Numbered from the stretch's first letter, positions 1 through 6,649 are shown. The stretch: DNA of 13,249 bases from M2408 sp044348665 (GCA_044348665.1 JBIKSI010000103.1:1-13249), one strand, 5' to 3'. Translations and numbers: made by a program. The notes: a model not told the origin generated them from the letters alone.

Positions 1-85
1 ACTAACATATTTTGGTCGAGATGCACGGTTTTTTGAAAGTTTTTTCATTTTTCCTTGCACTTGGTTGTGCAAAAATAAGCTATAA

Positions 86-256
86 CCCACAAAAATCAAA
101 GGTTTATACTTTTTCAGCAGACCCTATGTAACCACTAATATTGCGCAAAAATTGATTATCAATTTCCTTCTAAAAGTGAATAAGCCTAAAAAACCAATTG
201 CAATGTTCAAAAATGAAAAGGATGCATTATTTTGGTTGAAAAGTTTTGGTCAATAA
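86..256 (+). pseudogene. C-terminal remnant of a STAS-like (DUF7793-type) protein, start missing
   Basis: This frame has no stop from 86 to the TAA at 254-256 and gives about 56 residues. They read as the end of a compact alpha/beta domain: a strand (KGLYFFSRPYV), a helix (NIAQKLIINFLL), the turn NKPKKPIAMF, then a helix ending ALFWLKSF. From memory this is the pattern of the last strand and helices of small STAS-like proteins common in Flavobacteriales (NKP..P..F.....A..WL). The only in-frame ATG is at 203, too late to be useful, and a TAA sits in frame at 83-85. Upstream of that stop the same frame stays open to the left edge (GRDARFFES...), so a nonsense mutation, a frameshift or a sequencing error in a real gene is possible. 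The stop lies only 10 bases from the converging ruvC stop, as expected for a true gene end. The family call is a recollection, not a search result. Bases 1-85 hold nothing else that I can support. Confidence 0.4.
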
Positions 257-266
257 GAAAAGAATC

Positions 267-821
267 TCACACCTTCCTCTCCGGATTCTTCTTCACAAAA
301 CTCGACCAGGAATTTCCACCGCTTTTGTTGTGCTCGCCAACTCCTTTTGAGAAATGGTGACATAAAGCAACCGCCAAACCATCTGTGGCATCCAATAATT
401 TAGGAATTTCCTTGAATTTCAGCAAACTTTGCAACATAGCAGCAACTTGTTCCTTGGCGGCGTTTCCATTTCCTGTAACAGCTTGTTTGATGCGACGTGG
501 AGTATATTCTTCAAATGGAACATTGTTGTTGATTGCCGCAGCGATTGCTACTCCTTGAGCGCGACCTAATTTTAACATCGATTGGACGTTTTTCCCAAAA
601 AATGGAGCTTCAATTGCCATTTCGTCTGGACGATATTCCTTTATTAATCCATCTAAACGCTCAAAAATACGTTTCAATTTGTCGGGATGCGTTGGCAATT
701 TTGATAACTGAACGATGCCGAAATTCAATAATTCTATATTTTTGCCCTTGATATGAATAATTCCATAACCTAAAACGGTTGTTCCGGGGTCAATTCCAAG
801 AATTATCTTATCTTCAAGCAT
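267..821 (-). CDS. ruvC: Crossover junction endodeoxyribonuclease RuvC
   Basis: RuvC is the nuclease of the RuvABC resolvasome. As a dimer it cuts Holliday junctions symmetrically during recombinational repair, in the cytoplasm. The 184 residues match the usual family length of about 160-190. The RNase H-like fold is clear: GIDPGTTVLGYG at 9-20 carries the first acidic residue (Asp11), AIEAPFFGKN at 69-78 gives Glu71, and DATDGLAVALCHH from 144 gives Asp144 and Asp147. These correspond to the four metal-binding acids of E. coli RuvC. The junction-binding stretch YTPRRIKQAVTGNGNAAKEQV is also intact near 106-126. The last 25 residues are a basic, Ser/Gly-rich tail typical of Bacteroidota homologues. 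ruvA and ruvB are not adjacent. The start codon lies 16 bases from the divergent gene, so its promoter probably lies inside that gene. Nothing suggests loss of function. Confidence 0.97.
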   Translation of the reverse strand: MLEDKIILGIDPGTTVLGYGIIHIKGKNIELLNFGIVQLSKLPTHPDKLKRIFERLDGLIKEYRPDEMAIEAPFFGKNVQSMLKLGRAQGVAIAAAINNNVPFEEYTPRRIKQAVTGNGNAAKEQVAAMLQSLLKFKEIPKLLDATDGLAVALCHHFSKGVGEHNKSGGNSWSSFVKKNPERKV

Positions 822-826
822 TTTTT

Positions 827-832
827 AAGGAG
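827..832 (+). promoter_or_regulatory. Shine-Dalgarno site AAGGAG before a GTG start
   Basis: A full AAGGAG lies five bases before the GTG at 838. The frame has a stop at 826-828, and no other plausible start occurs until Met37, which lies beyond the first membrane helix. The motif therefore decides the start. It stands out because the other starts in this window are preceded by A-rich leaders without such a site. Confidence 0.6.
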
Positions 833-837
833 TTTTA

Positions 838-1770
838 GTGTTTAAAATTAGTAAAAATAAAGCAATTCTGGTGTTTTTTGCAAAAGTTCTTCTTTTTGCA
901 TTAGTACTTTATTTCTTGTATTTACAAGTGAAAAAGATCGATTTAATGGCTTTTTTTGAAATTCAACTTGCAAGTTTTTCATCTTTTTTCGCGGCACTTT
1001 TATTAGTTTTTGCAAATCAATTTTTTGAATTTTTAAAATGGGATAACACACTAAAAACACTCGAAATTAAAACCGATATCAAAACAAAATTTGCTTCTTA
1101 CATGGCTGGAAATTTATCGGGATTTCTAACTCCAAATTTACTTGGAAATTTCATAGGAAGATTGTTTTATTTTGAACGAAGAAATCGAATTTCACTAACT
1201 TTTTTGACCTTAGTTTCAAATACAGCACAGTTTGTGGCAAGTATGTTTTTTGGTTTAATAGGAATTCTAATGTTGGGTTTACCAAGAGATTTTTATGAAA
1301 TGAATGACACTTTTTTACTGTTATTACTTTTGTTTTTTTTATCAATTTTTCTTCTTGGATATTTCTCACTTTTCAAAATAAGTAAATTCCTATTTCAAAG
1401 CAAAAAATGGATGATTCGCATTTTAGATGAGGTGAAAATGAAATCAAATTTTTTGCTTAAGCAATTGATTTTTAGTTTTTTGAGGCACTTTGTCTTTTCA
1501 CTTCAATATTTCTTATTATTGCTCGCATTTGGACTTCACCTTGACTTAGAAAGTATATTTTACATTTGGCAAATTTACTTTTGGTCCACCTTAATTCCTT
1601 CTTTGTGGTTCGGGAAATTATTTATTCGTGAATCGGTTGCCTTGTGGATTTTAGGTCAAATAACAACTCAAACGGAAATTGTATTGCTAAGTTCAGTAAC
1701 TTTATGGTTCATCAATCAAGTTGTTCCGGCACTAATTGGAATTCCATATTTTAAATTTTCTAAAAAATGA
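838..1770 (+). CDS. Flippase-like / LPG-synthase transmembrane domain membrane protein
   Basis: This 310-residue protein is strongly hydrophobic, with about seven to eight membrane helices (roughly 9-30, 46-64, 124-147, 158-178, 205-231, 243-258, 266-275 and 282-302). It matches the lysylphosphatidylglycerol synthase transmembrane family (UPF0104, AglD/MprF N-terminal type). The signature AGNLSGFLTPNLLGNFIGR at 90-108 carries the family's small-residue and TP motif. The later LIPSLWFGKLFIRESVALW at 252-270 carries its P...G..RE motif. Members move or modify lipid-linked substrates in the inner membrane, and many sit beside glycosyltransferases. Here the stop overlaps the start of a family 2 glycosyltransferase, so the two are almost certainly co-translated and may handle the same lipid-linked sugar. 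The aminoacyl-transfer domain of full MprF is absent, so lysyl-lipid synthesis is unlikely. The substrate cannot be read from the sequence. The start is GTG. Confidence 0.85.
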   Translation: MFKISKNKAILVFFAKVLLFALVLYFLYLQVKKIDLMAFFEIQLASFSSFFAALLLVFANQFFEFLKWDNTLKTLEIKTDIKTKFASYMAGNLSGFLTPNLLGNFIGRLFYFERRNRISLTFLTLVSNTAQFVASMFFGLIGILMLGLPRDFYEMNDTFLLLLLLFFLSIFLLGYFSLFKISKFLFQSKKWMIRILDEVKMKSNFLLKQLIFSFLRHFVFSLQYFLLLLAFGLHLDLESIFYIWQIYFWSTLIPSLWFGKLFIRESVALWILGQITTQTEIVLLSSVTLWFINQVVPALIGIPYFKFSKK

Positions 1771-2843
1771 TTTTTTGGATTTGTAGTTTTTTCATTGCGA
1801 GCTTGTTGCTAAGTTATCTTGCAGCATGGTTTTATAATGGAAAAATAACTACCGACACTGAAAAATACAATTCAATTCACGATATTTCGCTGGTAGTTCC
1901 ATTTAGAAATGAAGCTCAAAATTTACCTCAACTAATTGCATCAATCGAGAACTTGAAAAATAAACCCAAGGAAATTATTTTTGTAAACGATCATTCGGAA
2001 GATAATTCTGTAGAAATTCTAAAAAATAGTTCGCTTTCTCTTGATATTTTGCATTTAGAGGGAGAAAAATTTGGCAAAAAACAAGCACTTCAAAAGGGAA
2101 TTGAACATGCAAATTGCGAATACATTCTAACGTGGGACGCAGATATTGAGGTTCCTGAAGATTATTTTAGTGTGTTGAATCAGCAAGAAAAGGTTGATCT
2201 TTTGATACTTCCTGTAAAAATGCAAGCTTTGTCTTTTCTCGGTTTTTTTGCCAGTTTGGATTATTATTTCTTGAATTCAATTTCCTTTGCTTCCGGGAAA
2301 TTTTCTCAAAATTTAGTTGCAAGTGGAGCTAATTTATTATTTAAAAAAGAGCTTTATTTGGCTTATGTTAAATCGACAAAAACTTTCCAATTTGCGAGCG
2401 GAGACGATGCTTTTTTATTGCAATTCGCCAAGGAAAATAAATCTACTATTAAAAGTGTTTTAAATTCAGATTTATCTGTCAAAACGAATGGTCCAAATTC
2501 TATCAAATCCTTTCTTAATCAAAGACTTCGCTGGATTGGAAAATCAAGAGCAGTAGGGGATAAGTTCGCTTTTCTAATTGGGGTTCTGGGGATTTTCTAC
2601 CAATTCAGTTTTGGTATATTGTTGATTTCATATCCTAGTTTTTGGGAATTTATTCTTCTTTCAAAAATTACAGTTGAAATTTCAATTTTTTTGCCTTATG
2701 TGCTTAAAATCAGACATGTAATTTCATTGCTGTTTATTCCGTTTTTTGCTCTGATTTATCCTTTTTATATGCTGTTGATTGGCTTGCTAAGTGTTTTTGT
2801 GAAAGTGGAGTGGAAAGGGAGGGAAATTAGAAGTAAAGAGTGA
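1767..2843 (+). CDS. Membrane-anchored family 2 glycosyltransferase
   Basis: A 358-residue GT-A glycosyltransferase. An N-terminal helix (2-22) anchors it. The catalytic domain starts with ISLVVPFRNEAQNLPQLIASI (40-60), the nucleotide-binding strand of GT2 enzymes, followed by IFVNDHSEDNS (71-81). The metal-binding DxD appears as DADIEV (124-129), the acceptor and base region as GDDAFLL (212-218), and the processive-type QRLRW motif at 252-256. Hydrophobic segments at about 266-290, 294-312 and 317-346 form C-terminal helices. This layout fits inverting transfer from a nucleotide sugar to a lipid or polysaccharide acceptor at the inner membrane. Its ATG overlaps the preceding stop (ATGA), which implies translational coupling to the flippase-like gene. 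The last codons (SKE, then stop) fall inside a 14-base tandem repeat, so the C-terminus may vary between strains. The sugar and acceptor are unknown. Confidence 0.9.
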   Translation: MIFWICSFFIASLLLSYLAAWFYNGKITTDTEKYNSIHDISLVVPFRNEAQNLPQLIASIENLKNKPKEIIFVNDHSEDNSVEILKNSSLSLDILHLEGEKFGKKQALQKGIEHANCEYILTWDADIEVPEDYFSVLNQQEKVDLLILPVKMQALSFLGFFASLDYYFLNSISFASGKFSQNLVASGANLLFKKELYLAYVKSTKTFQFASGDDAFLLQFAKENKSTIKSVLNSDLSVKTNGPNSIKSFLNQRLRWIGKSRAVGDKFAFLIGVLGIFYQFSFGILLISYPSFWEFILLSKITVEISIFLPYVLKIRHVISLLFIPFFALIYPFYMLLIGLLSVFVKVEWKGREIRSKE

Positions 2844-2862
2844 AAAATAAAGAGTGAAAAAT
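2835..2862 (+). repeat. Two exact copies of a 14-base tandem repeat across a stop codon
   Basis: AAAGAGTGAAAAAT occurs at 2835-2848 and again at 2849-2862. The stop codon of the glycosyltransferase (TGA, 2841-2843) lies inside the first copy. The core GAGTGAAAA is the same motif that fills 6988-7096 just after the stop of the degQ-like gene. Confidence 0.85.
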
Positions 2863-2889
2863 TGATAGAAAGAAGTTTGTAGACAGAAC

Positions 2890-3306
2890 TTAGATGCCTA
2901 GAGAAAAAACGATTAGACAGGTCAGAAGTCCCAAGCAGTTTAGAATAACAAGTTGAATTTCCCGTTTTTTTCTAAAAAGAATTAAGACAGTGGTGAGAAT
3001 GAGTGGAATAATTGCAAGGTAAACAAATTCTTCATCAAAAAATAGAGGCAAAATCAGTGGAAAAAGAAATTGAATAATTAGACCAAGTATAATCAAAATA
3101 TTTTGTTCTTTCTTGTATTTTTCTGGATTTAAAACTGAAGCGCAAGAAAAAAGCAGAAATGGAAAATAAATTATTGCTAGTAATAGTGCTAAAAATGGCA
3201 TCATTCGACCTTCTTGAACGCAAATTACAGTAAACACAAATTGACTGATGACAATTCCAGCGAATAATATCCAACCTGCATAAAGATTAAATTTTCTTAG
3301 ATTCAT
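2890..3306 (-). CDS. Small five-helix membrane protein of unknown function
   Basis: I do not recognise the family. The 138 residues form about five membrane helices, near 9-30, 36-58, 69-90, 94-112 and 117-137. They are joined by short loops, two of them clearly charged: NPEKYKKEQN (60-69) and FRKKREIQ (111-118). The positive charges place these two loops in the cytoplasm. No catalytic motif, signal cleavage site or metal-binding cluster is visible; the cysteines at 29, 55, 124 and 130 are scattered. The ATG follows the stop of the methyltransferase gene with no base between (TAAATG), so translation is probably coupled to that gene and both share the promoter at 3970. The gene converges with the glycosyltransferase unit across 46 bases. 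Codon use and composition match its neighbours. Confidence 0.75.
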   Translation of the reverse strand: MNLRKFNLYAGWILFAGIVISQFVFTVICVQEGRMMPFLALLLAIIYFPFLLFSCASVLNPEKYKKEQNILIILGLIIQFLFPLILPLFFDEEFVYLAIIPLILTTVLILFRKKREIQLVILNCLGLLTCLIVFSLGI

Positions 3307-3918
3307 TTATTTCTTTCTCCCAACAAAACGAATTACAGATCCAAGGCCATTGTGGTATAATCCTTCCTCTAACTCAATTTCAGATTCTTCCAACATTAAG
3401 ATTTCAAAATTTGGAAAATAGTCTTTGATTTCGTCCATTGAATAAAGCATTCCAATTTCCCTTGGACCTCCAACTTTTTCATTTTTTGCTATGTATGACA
3501 AATGATTTTTGCTAAATGCTTCAAAAATAATAGTTCCATTTGGTTTTAGATACTCATTTAGTTTTTTGTTAATTTCTTCTTTGATATTACCGGGGAAATG
3601 AGCATAAATTAAAGCAATCACGTCAAACTCTTCTTGCGCAAAATTGTGATTTTCGAGCTCACCAACTTGGTAATTTATTGAAACTCCATTTTGCTTAGCA
3701 AGTTTTTCTGCCTTCTTTTTTCCTTCCTCGCTAATATCAAATGCTGTTACATTCCATGATTTGGTAGCTGCATAAACTGCATTTCTACCTTCACCTTCTG
3801 CTGGAAATAATATTTTCCCACTTGGAATTTTTACCAATTGCTCTTTCAAAAAATGATTAGCCTCTGTGCCATAAGCAAACTCATCTTGCGCATAGCGTTC
3901 ATTCCAAAATTTTTTCAT
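3307..3918 (-). CDS. Class I SAM-dependent methyltransferase (TehB-like)
   Basis: From the chosen start the protein has 203 residues. It opens with KKFWNERYAQ, the W..RY entry motif common in small class I methyltransferases of the TehB/thiopurine group. Motif I, which binds S-adenosylmethionine, is ILFPAEGEGRNAVYAA (36-51). The acidic residue after strand two is in TAFDIS (58-63). Motif IV-like FDVIALIYAHFP is at 98-109 and the strand before the product-release loop is NGTIIFEAF at 127-135. The substrate is unknown; small thiol, metalloid or metabolite targets are possible. A longer reading begins at a TTG at 3970-3972, but that codon lies inside the -7 element of the likely promoter and would add an atypical 18-residue leader, so the ATG at 3916-3918 is preferred. 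The gene is first in a two-gene unit with the downstream membrane protein. Confidence 0.9.
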   Translation of the reverse strand: MKKFWNERYAQDEFAYGTEANHFLKEQLVKIPSGKILFPAEGEGRNAVYAATKSWNVTAFDISEEGKKKAEKLAKQNGVSINYQVGELENHNFAQEEFDVIALIYAHFPGNIKEEINKKLNEYLKPNGTIIFEAFSKNHLSYIAKNEKVGGPREIGMLYSMDEIKDYFPNFEILMLEESEIELEEGLYHNGLGSVIRFVGRKK

Positions 3919-3969
3919 GTTTATATATTTTTGTAAGAAACTAAATCTCAAAATCAAATTCTCTCTAGA

Positions 3970-3977
3970 CAAAAGTA
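3970..3977 (-). promoter_or_regulatory. Likely Bacteroidota -7 promoter element for the methyltransferase pair
   Basis: On the - strand this reads TACTTTTG, a match to TAnnTTTG. A good -33 TTG is lacking; the best candidate at 20 bases' spacing reads ATG. Transcription would begin near 3963, giving a leader of about 45 bases to the ATG at 3918. This supports that start over the upstream TTG. Confidence 0.5.
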
Positions 3978-4065
3978 AATATTATTCAGATATTTTTCAT
4001 TTTAAAAATAAATGGGGATAGTTGCTATTATTTTTAATTGAAAATATCGATGCTTGTAATAATAT

Positions 4066-4087
4066 AAAAATCACCGAAAATCGGTGA
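4066..4087 (-). terminator. Hairpin with T tract, possible second terminator
   Basis: On the - strand TCACCGA, loop TTT, TCGGTGA forms a perfect 7-bp stem, followed by TTTTT. It lies about 60 bases past the stronger terminator of gap and could act as a back-up, or it could end a short RNA covering 4066-4136. Confidence 0.5.
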
Positions 4088-4100
4088 AGGTTTCTGTGTC

Positions 4101-4124
4101 TCCCGACAATCAGGAACTGCGGGA
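4101..4124. other. Hairpin of unknown role between two terminator-like stems
   Basis: TCCCG(A)CA pairs with TGCGGGA, giving seven base pairs with one bulged A and a nine-base loop. It is GC-rich compared with its surroundings. No T tract follows on either strand, so it is not itself a terminator. Confidence 0.45.
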
Positions 4125-4136
4125 CTTGTATTCCCC

Positions 4137-4166
4137 AAAAAAAAACCCTTCATCAAAGACAAAGGG
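4137..4166 (-). terminator. Intrinsic terminator of gap
   Basis: On the - strand CCCTTTGTC, loop TTT, GATGAAGGG forms a 9-bp stem with two G-U pairs. It is followed at once by nine T residues. It lies 24 bases after the gap stop codon and on the same strand. Confidence 0.85.
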
Positions 4167-4190
4167 GATTTTCTATTACTTTAATTACTA

Positions 4191-5642
4191 TTAATAGTAA
4201 ATTTTTCTTCTCACTTTAGAAACATATTTCGCCAAACGAATTACTTGTTTTGTGTAACCGAATTCATTGTCATACCAAGCGTAAAGTACAACATTATGAC
4301 CATCTTCAGCAACAATTGTTGCATTTGAATCAAAAACTGAACAACATGTGTTTCCAACAATATCACTTGAAACCAATTCTGGATCCAAAGAATAATAAAT
4401 TTGATTTACCAATTCGCCATTTAATGCAGCTTCTTTGATGATTGCATTTACTTCAGCAACATTGGTTTTTTTGTTCAAATTTAAACTTAAAATAGCTAAT
4501 GAACCATTTGGAGTTGGTACACGAACCGCATTTGCTGTCAATTTATCTTTTAAATCTGGAATTACTTTTGTTACGGCAGCTCCAGCTCCTGTTGATGTAA
4601 TTACCATGTTTATTGCAGCTGAACGACCTCTACGGTGACTTTTGTGCATGTTATCCAACAAGTTTTGGTCATTTGTATAAGCGTGAACAGTTTCAATGTG
4701 TCCGCGAACAACACCATATTTATCGTTAATCACTTTTAAGATCGGAGAAATAGCATTTGTTGTACAGGATGCAGCAGAGAAAATAGTTTCGTTTTCTAAA
4801 TCCAATTCACCTTGGTTGATTCCATAAACAACGTTTGGAACTTCTTTTCCAGGTGCAGTTAATAATACATTTGAAACTCCTTTTGCGTTTAAATGTCTTG
4901 ATAAAGCTGCTCTATCTGTAAAAACACCAGTATTATCAATTACCAAAGCGTTGTCAATTCCGTAAGCTGTATAATCAATATCTTCTGGATTTGCAGCATC
5001 AATCATTTGAACGCGTTGTCCATTGATAATGATTGATTTGTTTGCAACATCTTCAATCACACTTCCTTTGAAAGCACCGTGAACTGAATCATTTCTTAAT
5101 AAGGCAGCACGTTTTACGATGTCTTTGTCTGAAGAACCTCTCGTCACGATTGCTCTCAAACGTAATTGTTGACCTTTTCCTGCTTGTTTGATTAACTCAC
5201 GAGCAGCTAAACGACCGATACGACCAAAACCATAAAGTACAACGTCTTTTGGTTCGATTGTGTTTTCAACATTTGTGAAATAAGTCGATAATTTATTGAT
5301 TAAAAAATTTTTTTTAGAATTAAATTTGGATTCTTCAGAAAGCCATTCGCTAGCTAACTTACCGATATCTAATTTAGCAGGAGCCAAATCCATTTTGTAA
5401 ATTTCTTCCGCTAATTCAGAAGTTGTAAAAATGTCAACAGGTTTGTTAACTACTTTTTTCGCATACTCATGCAAATTTAGAATTTCAGATACCGTAATAT
5501 CCAATAAGTGATTTCTAAATAAAACCAATTCAATTCCTTTGTCATAAAGTAATTCACCAGTTTTACTAGCTAACAATACAGCTGCACGTTCTTTTTTTAC
5601 GTGAGCACTTAGTTCTTTTTCGTAACCTAATACTGTTTCCAT
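4191..5642 (-). CDS. gap: Glyceraldehyde-3-phosphate dehydrogenase, N-terminally extended form
   Basis: This enzyme interconverts glyceraldehyde-3-phosphate and 1,3-bisphosphoglycerate in central carbon metabolism. At 483 residues it exceeds the usual 330-340 because about 130 residues, mainly helical and with no domain I recognise, precede the Rossmann fold. The fold begins at VVLYGFGRIGR (134-144). The catalytic Cys293 is in SAASCTTNAISP (289-300) and its His320 partner in ETVHAYTNDQ (317-326). Phosphate-binding residues lie in TSTGAGAAV (349-357) and VRVPTPNG (373-380). The conserved end WYDNEFGY is at 456-463. After the second strand the sequence is AIVTRGSSD (164-172); the Asp that selects NAD in classical GAPDH is absent, and Thr/Arg/Ser suggest NADP use, which is an inference. 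Similar long forms are annotated across Bacteroidota. It has its own terminator and follows the rpoD terminator, so it is probably transcribed alone. The leader AAACAAACAA is A-rich and has no Shine-Dalgarno site. Confidence 0.95.
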   Translation of the reverse strand: METVLGYEKELSAHVKKERAAVLLASKTGELLYDKGIELVLFRNHLLDITVSEILNLHEYAKKVVNKPVDIFTTSELAEEIYKMDLAPAKLDIGKLASEWLSEESKFNSKKNFLINKLSTYFTNVENTIEPKDVVLYGFGRIGRLAARELIKQAGKGQQLRLRAIVTRGSSDKDIVKRAALLRNDSVHGAFKGSVIEDVANKSIIINGQRVQMIDAANPEDIDYTAYGIDNALVIDNTGVFTDRAALSRHLNAKGVSNVLLTAPGKEVPNVVYGINQGELDLENETIFSAASCTTNAISPILKVINDKYGVVRGHIETVHAYTNDQNLLDNMHKSHRRGRSAAINMVITSTGAGAAVTKVIPDLKDKLTANAVRVPTPNGSLAILSLNLNKKTNVAEVNAIIKEAALNGELVNQIYYSLDPELVSSDIVGNTCCSVFDSNATIVAEDGHNVVLYAWYDNEFGYTKQVIRLAKYVSKVRRKIYY

Positions 5643-5674
5643 TTGTTTGTTTAAATTATTATACGTTAAAAATT

Positions 5675-5709
5675 AAAAAAAAAAAAAAAGGCCACAAATT
5701 AATGCAGCC
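5675..5709 (-). terminator. Intrinsic terminator of rpoD
   Basis: On the - strand GGCTGC, loop ATTAATTT, GTGGCC forms a 6-bp stem with two G-U pairs, followed by 15 consecutive T residues. It lies 9 bases after the rpoD stop. The promoter of gap must fit in the 32 bases between the T tract and its ATG or overlap the terminator; a TATAAT-like string at about 5656-5661 is the only candidate I see there. Confidence 0.8.
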
Positions 5710-5718
5710 TAAATTTCA

Positions 5719-6585
5719 TTATCCTAGATAAGATTTCAACAACTTGTTTCTCGAAGTATGTCGAAGTCTTCTTATTGCCTTTTCCTTTATTTGCCTTACA
5801 CGCTCGCGAGTTAAGTTAAATTTAGATCCAATTTCTTCCAATGTCAATCCGTGATTCATTCCAATTCCAAAGAATAAACGAATAATTTCACGCTCCTTAT
5901 CAGTTAAGGTGCTTAATGAACGTTCAATTTCCTTTTGAAGAGATTCTGCCATCAATGCGTGATCTGCTTTAGGTGCATCAGCATTTGCCATGACGTCCAT
6001 CAAAGTTCCTCCATCCTCATTAGAAGATAATGGAGCATCCATTGATACGTGACGACCAGAAACGTTCATACTTTCTTTAATTTTGTCTTCAGGAACTTCT
6101 AAGGCCTCAGCTAATTCTTCAGCTGAAGGTGGTCTTTCAAATTCTTGCTCTAATTTAGAGAAAGCTTTATTAATTTTATTTAATGAACCAACTTGATTTA
6201 AAGGTAATCGTACAATTCTCGCTTGTTCAGCTAAAGCTTGTAAAATTGATTGTCTAATCCACCAAACGGCGTAAGAGATAAATTTAAATCCTCTTGTTTC
6301 ATCAAATTTTTGAGCTGCTTTAATCAAACCTAAGTTTCCTTCATTGATTAAATCTGGCAATGTTAACCCTTGATTTTGGTATTGTTTAGCTACAGAAACT
6401 ACGAATCTCAAGTTTGCTCGAGTCAATTTTTCTAAGGCTCTTTGATCCCCTTGCTTAATCTTGCGCGCTAATTCTACTTCTTCTTCAGCTGTAATCAATT
6501 CCTCACGACCAATATCTTGTAAATATTTGTCTAATGATTGACTTTCTCGATTTGTAATCGACTTGGTAATTTTGAGTTGTCTCAT
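5719..6585 (-). CDS. rpoD: Primary RNA polymerase sigma factor (RpoD/SigA)
   Basis: The housekeeping sigma factor directs RNA polymerase core enzyme to most promoters. At 288 residues it is the short Bacteroidota form, lacking region 1.1 and the non-conserved insert of E. coli sigma-70. Region 1.2 is at about 14-45 (SLDKYLQDIGREELITAEEE). Region 2 spans 52-125, including the core-binding NLRFVVSVAKQY, the polymerase-contact LPDLINEGNLGLIKA, and the -10 reading and melting segment FKFISYAVWWIRQSI (100-114). Region 3 covers about 126-205. Region 4 covers 220-275, with helix-turn-helix TLEEIGSKFNLTRERVRQI (248-266) for the -35-type element. The gene has a clear promoter at 6720-6751, a leader of about 130 bases and its own terminator, so it is probably monocistronic. 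All regions are intact. The promoters seen in this window (TTG and TAnnTTTG) are the kind this protein is known to read. Confidence 0.97.
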   Translation of the reverse strand: MRQLKITKSITNRESQSLDKYLQDIGREELITAEEEVELARKIKQGDQRALEKLTRANLRFVVSVAKQYQNQGLTLPDLINEGNLGLIKAAQKFDETRGFKFISYAVWWIRQSILQALAEQARIVRLPLNQVGSLNKINKAFSKLEQEFERPPSAEELAEALEVPEDKIKESMNVSGRHVSMDAPLSSNEDGGTLMDVMANADAPKADHALMAESLQKEIERSLSTLTDKEREIIRLFFGIGMNHGLTLEEIGSKFNLTRERVRQIKEKAIRRLRHTSRNKLLKSYLG

Positions 6586-6621
6586 GCTAACGTATATCCT
6601 TTTTTTTAAAGATGTTAAACA

Positions 6622-6649
6622 ATAAACCTTGAATTTTTCAAAAGTTTAT
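6622..6649 (-). promoter_or_regulatory. Stem-loop in the rpoD leader RNA
   Basis: On the - strand ATAAACTTTTGAA, loop AAA, TTCAAGGTTTAT folds into about 12 base pairs with one bulge and one G-U pair. It lies 36 bases before the rpoD start codon and within the inferred leader. No T tract follows directly, so it is not a plain terminator. Its effect, if any, on translation or stability of the sigma factor mRNA is unknown. Confidence 0.5.

Noticed and set aside
21..131. Short + strand frame starting MHGFLKVFSFF with a Cys after a hydrophobic run, like a lipoprotein signal.
   Set aside because: It ends after 36 codons, the lipobox is poor, and it overlaps the better-supported STAS-like frame.
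3919..3972. Longer methyltransferase beginning at a TTG at 3970-3972.
   Set aside because: The TTG is part of the likely -7 element, and the extra 18 residues do not fit the family; the ATG at 3918 begins with the usual KKFWNERY motif.
4022..4145. A - strand frame through the hairpin cluster reading GNTSPAVPDCRETQKP.
   Set aside because: It has no good start, lies past the gap terminator and its bases are better explained by the three stems.
838..4190. A possible new defence or mobile island formed by the flippase-like, glycosyltransferase, methyltransferase and small membrane genes.
   Set aside because: No integrase, transposase, tRNA edge, attachment repeat or change in base use is visible; the genes form two ordinary convergent units.
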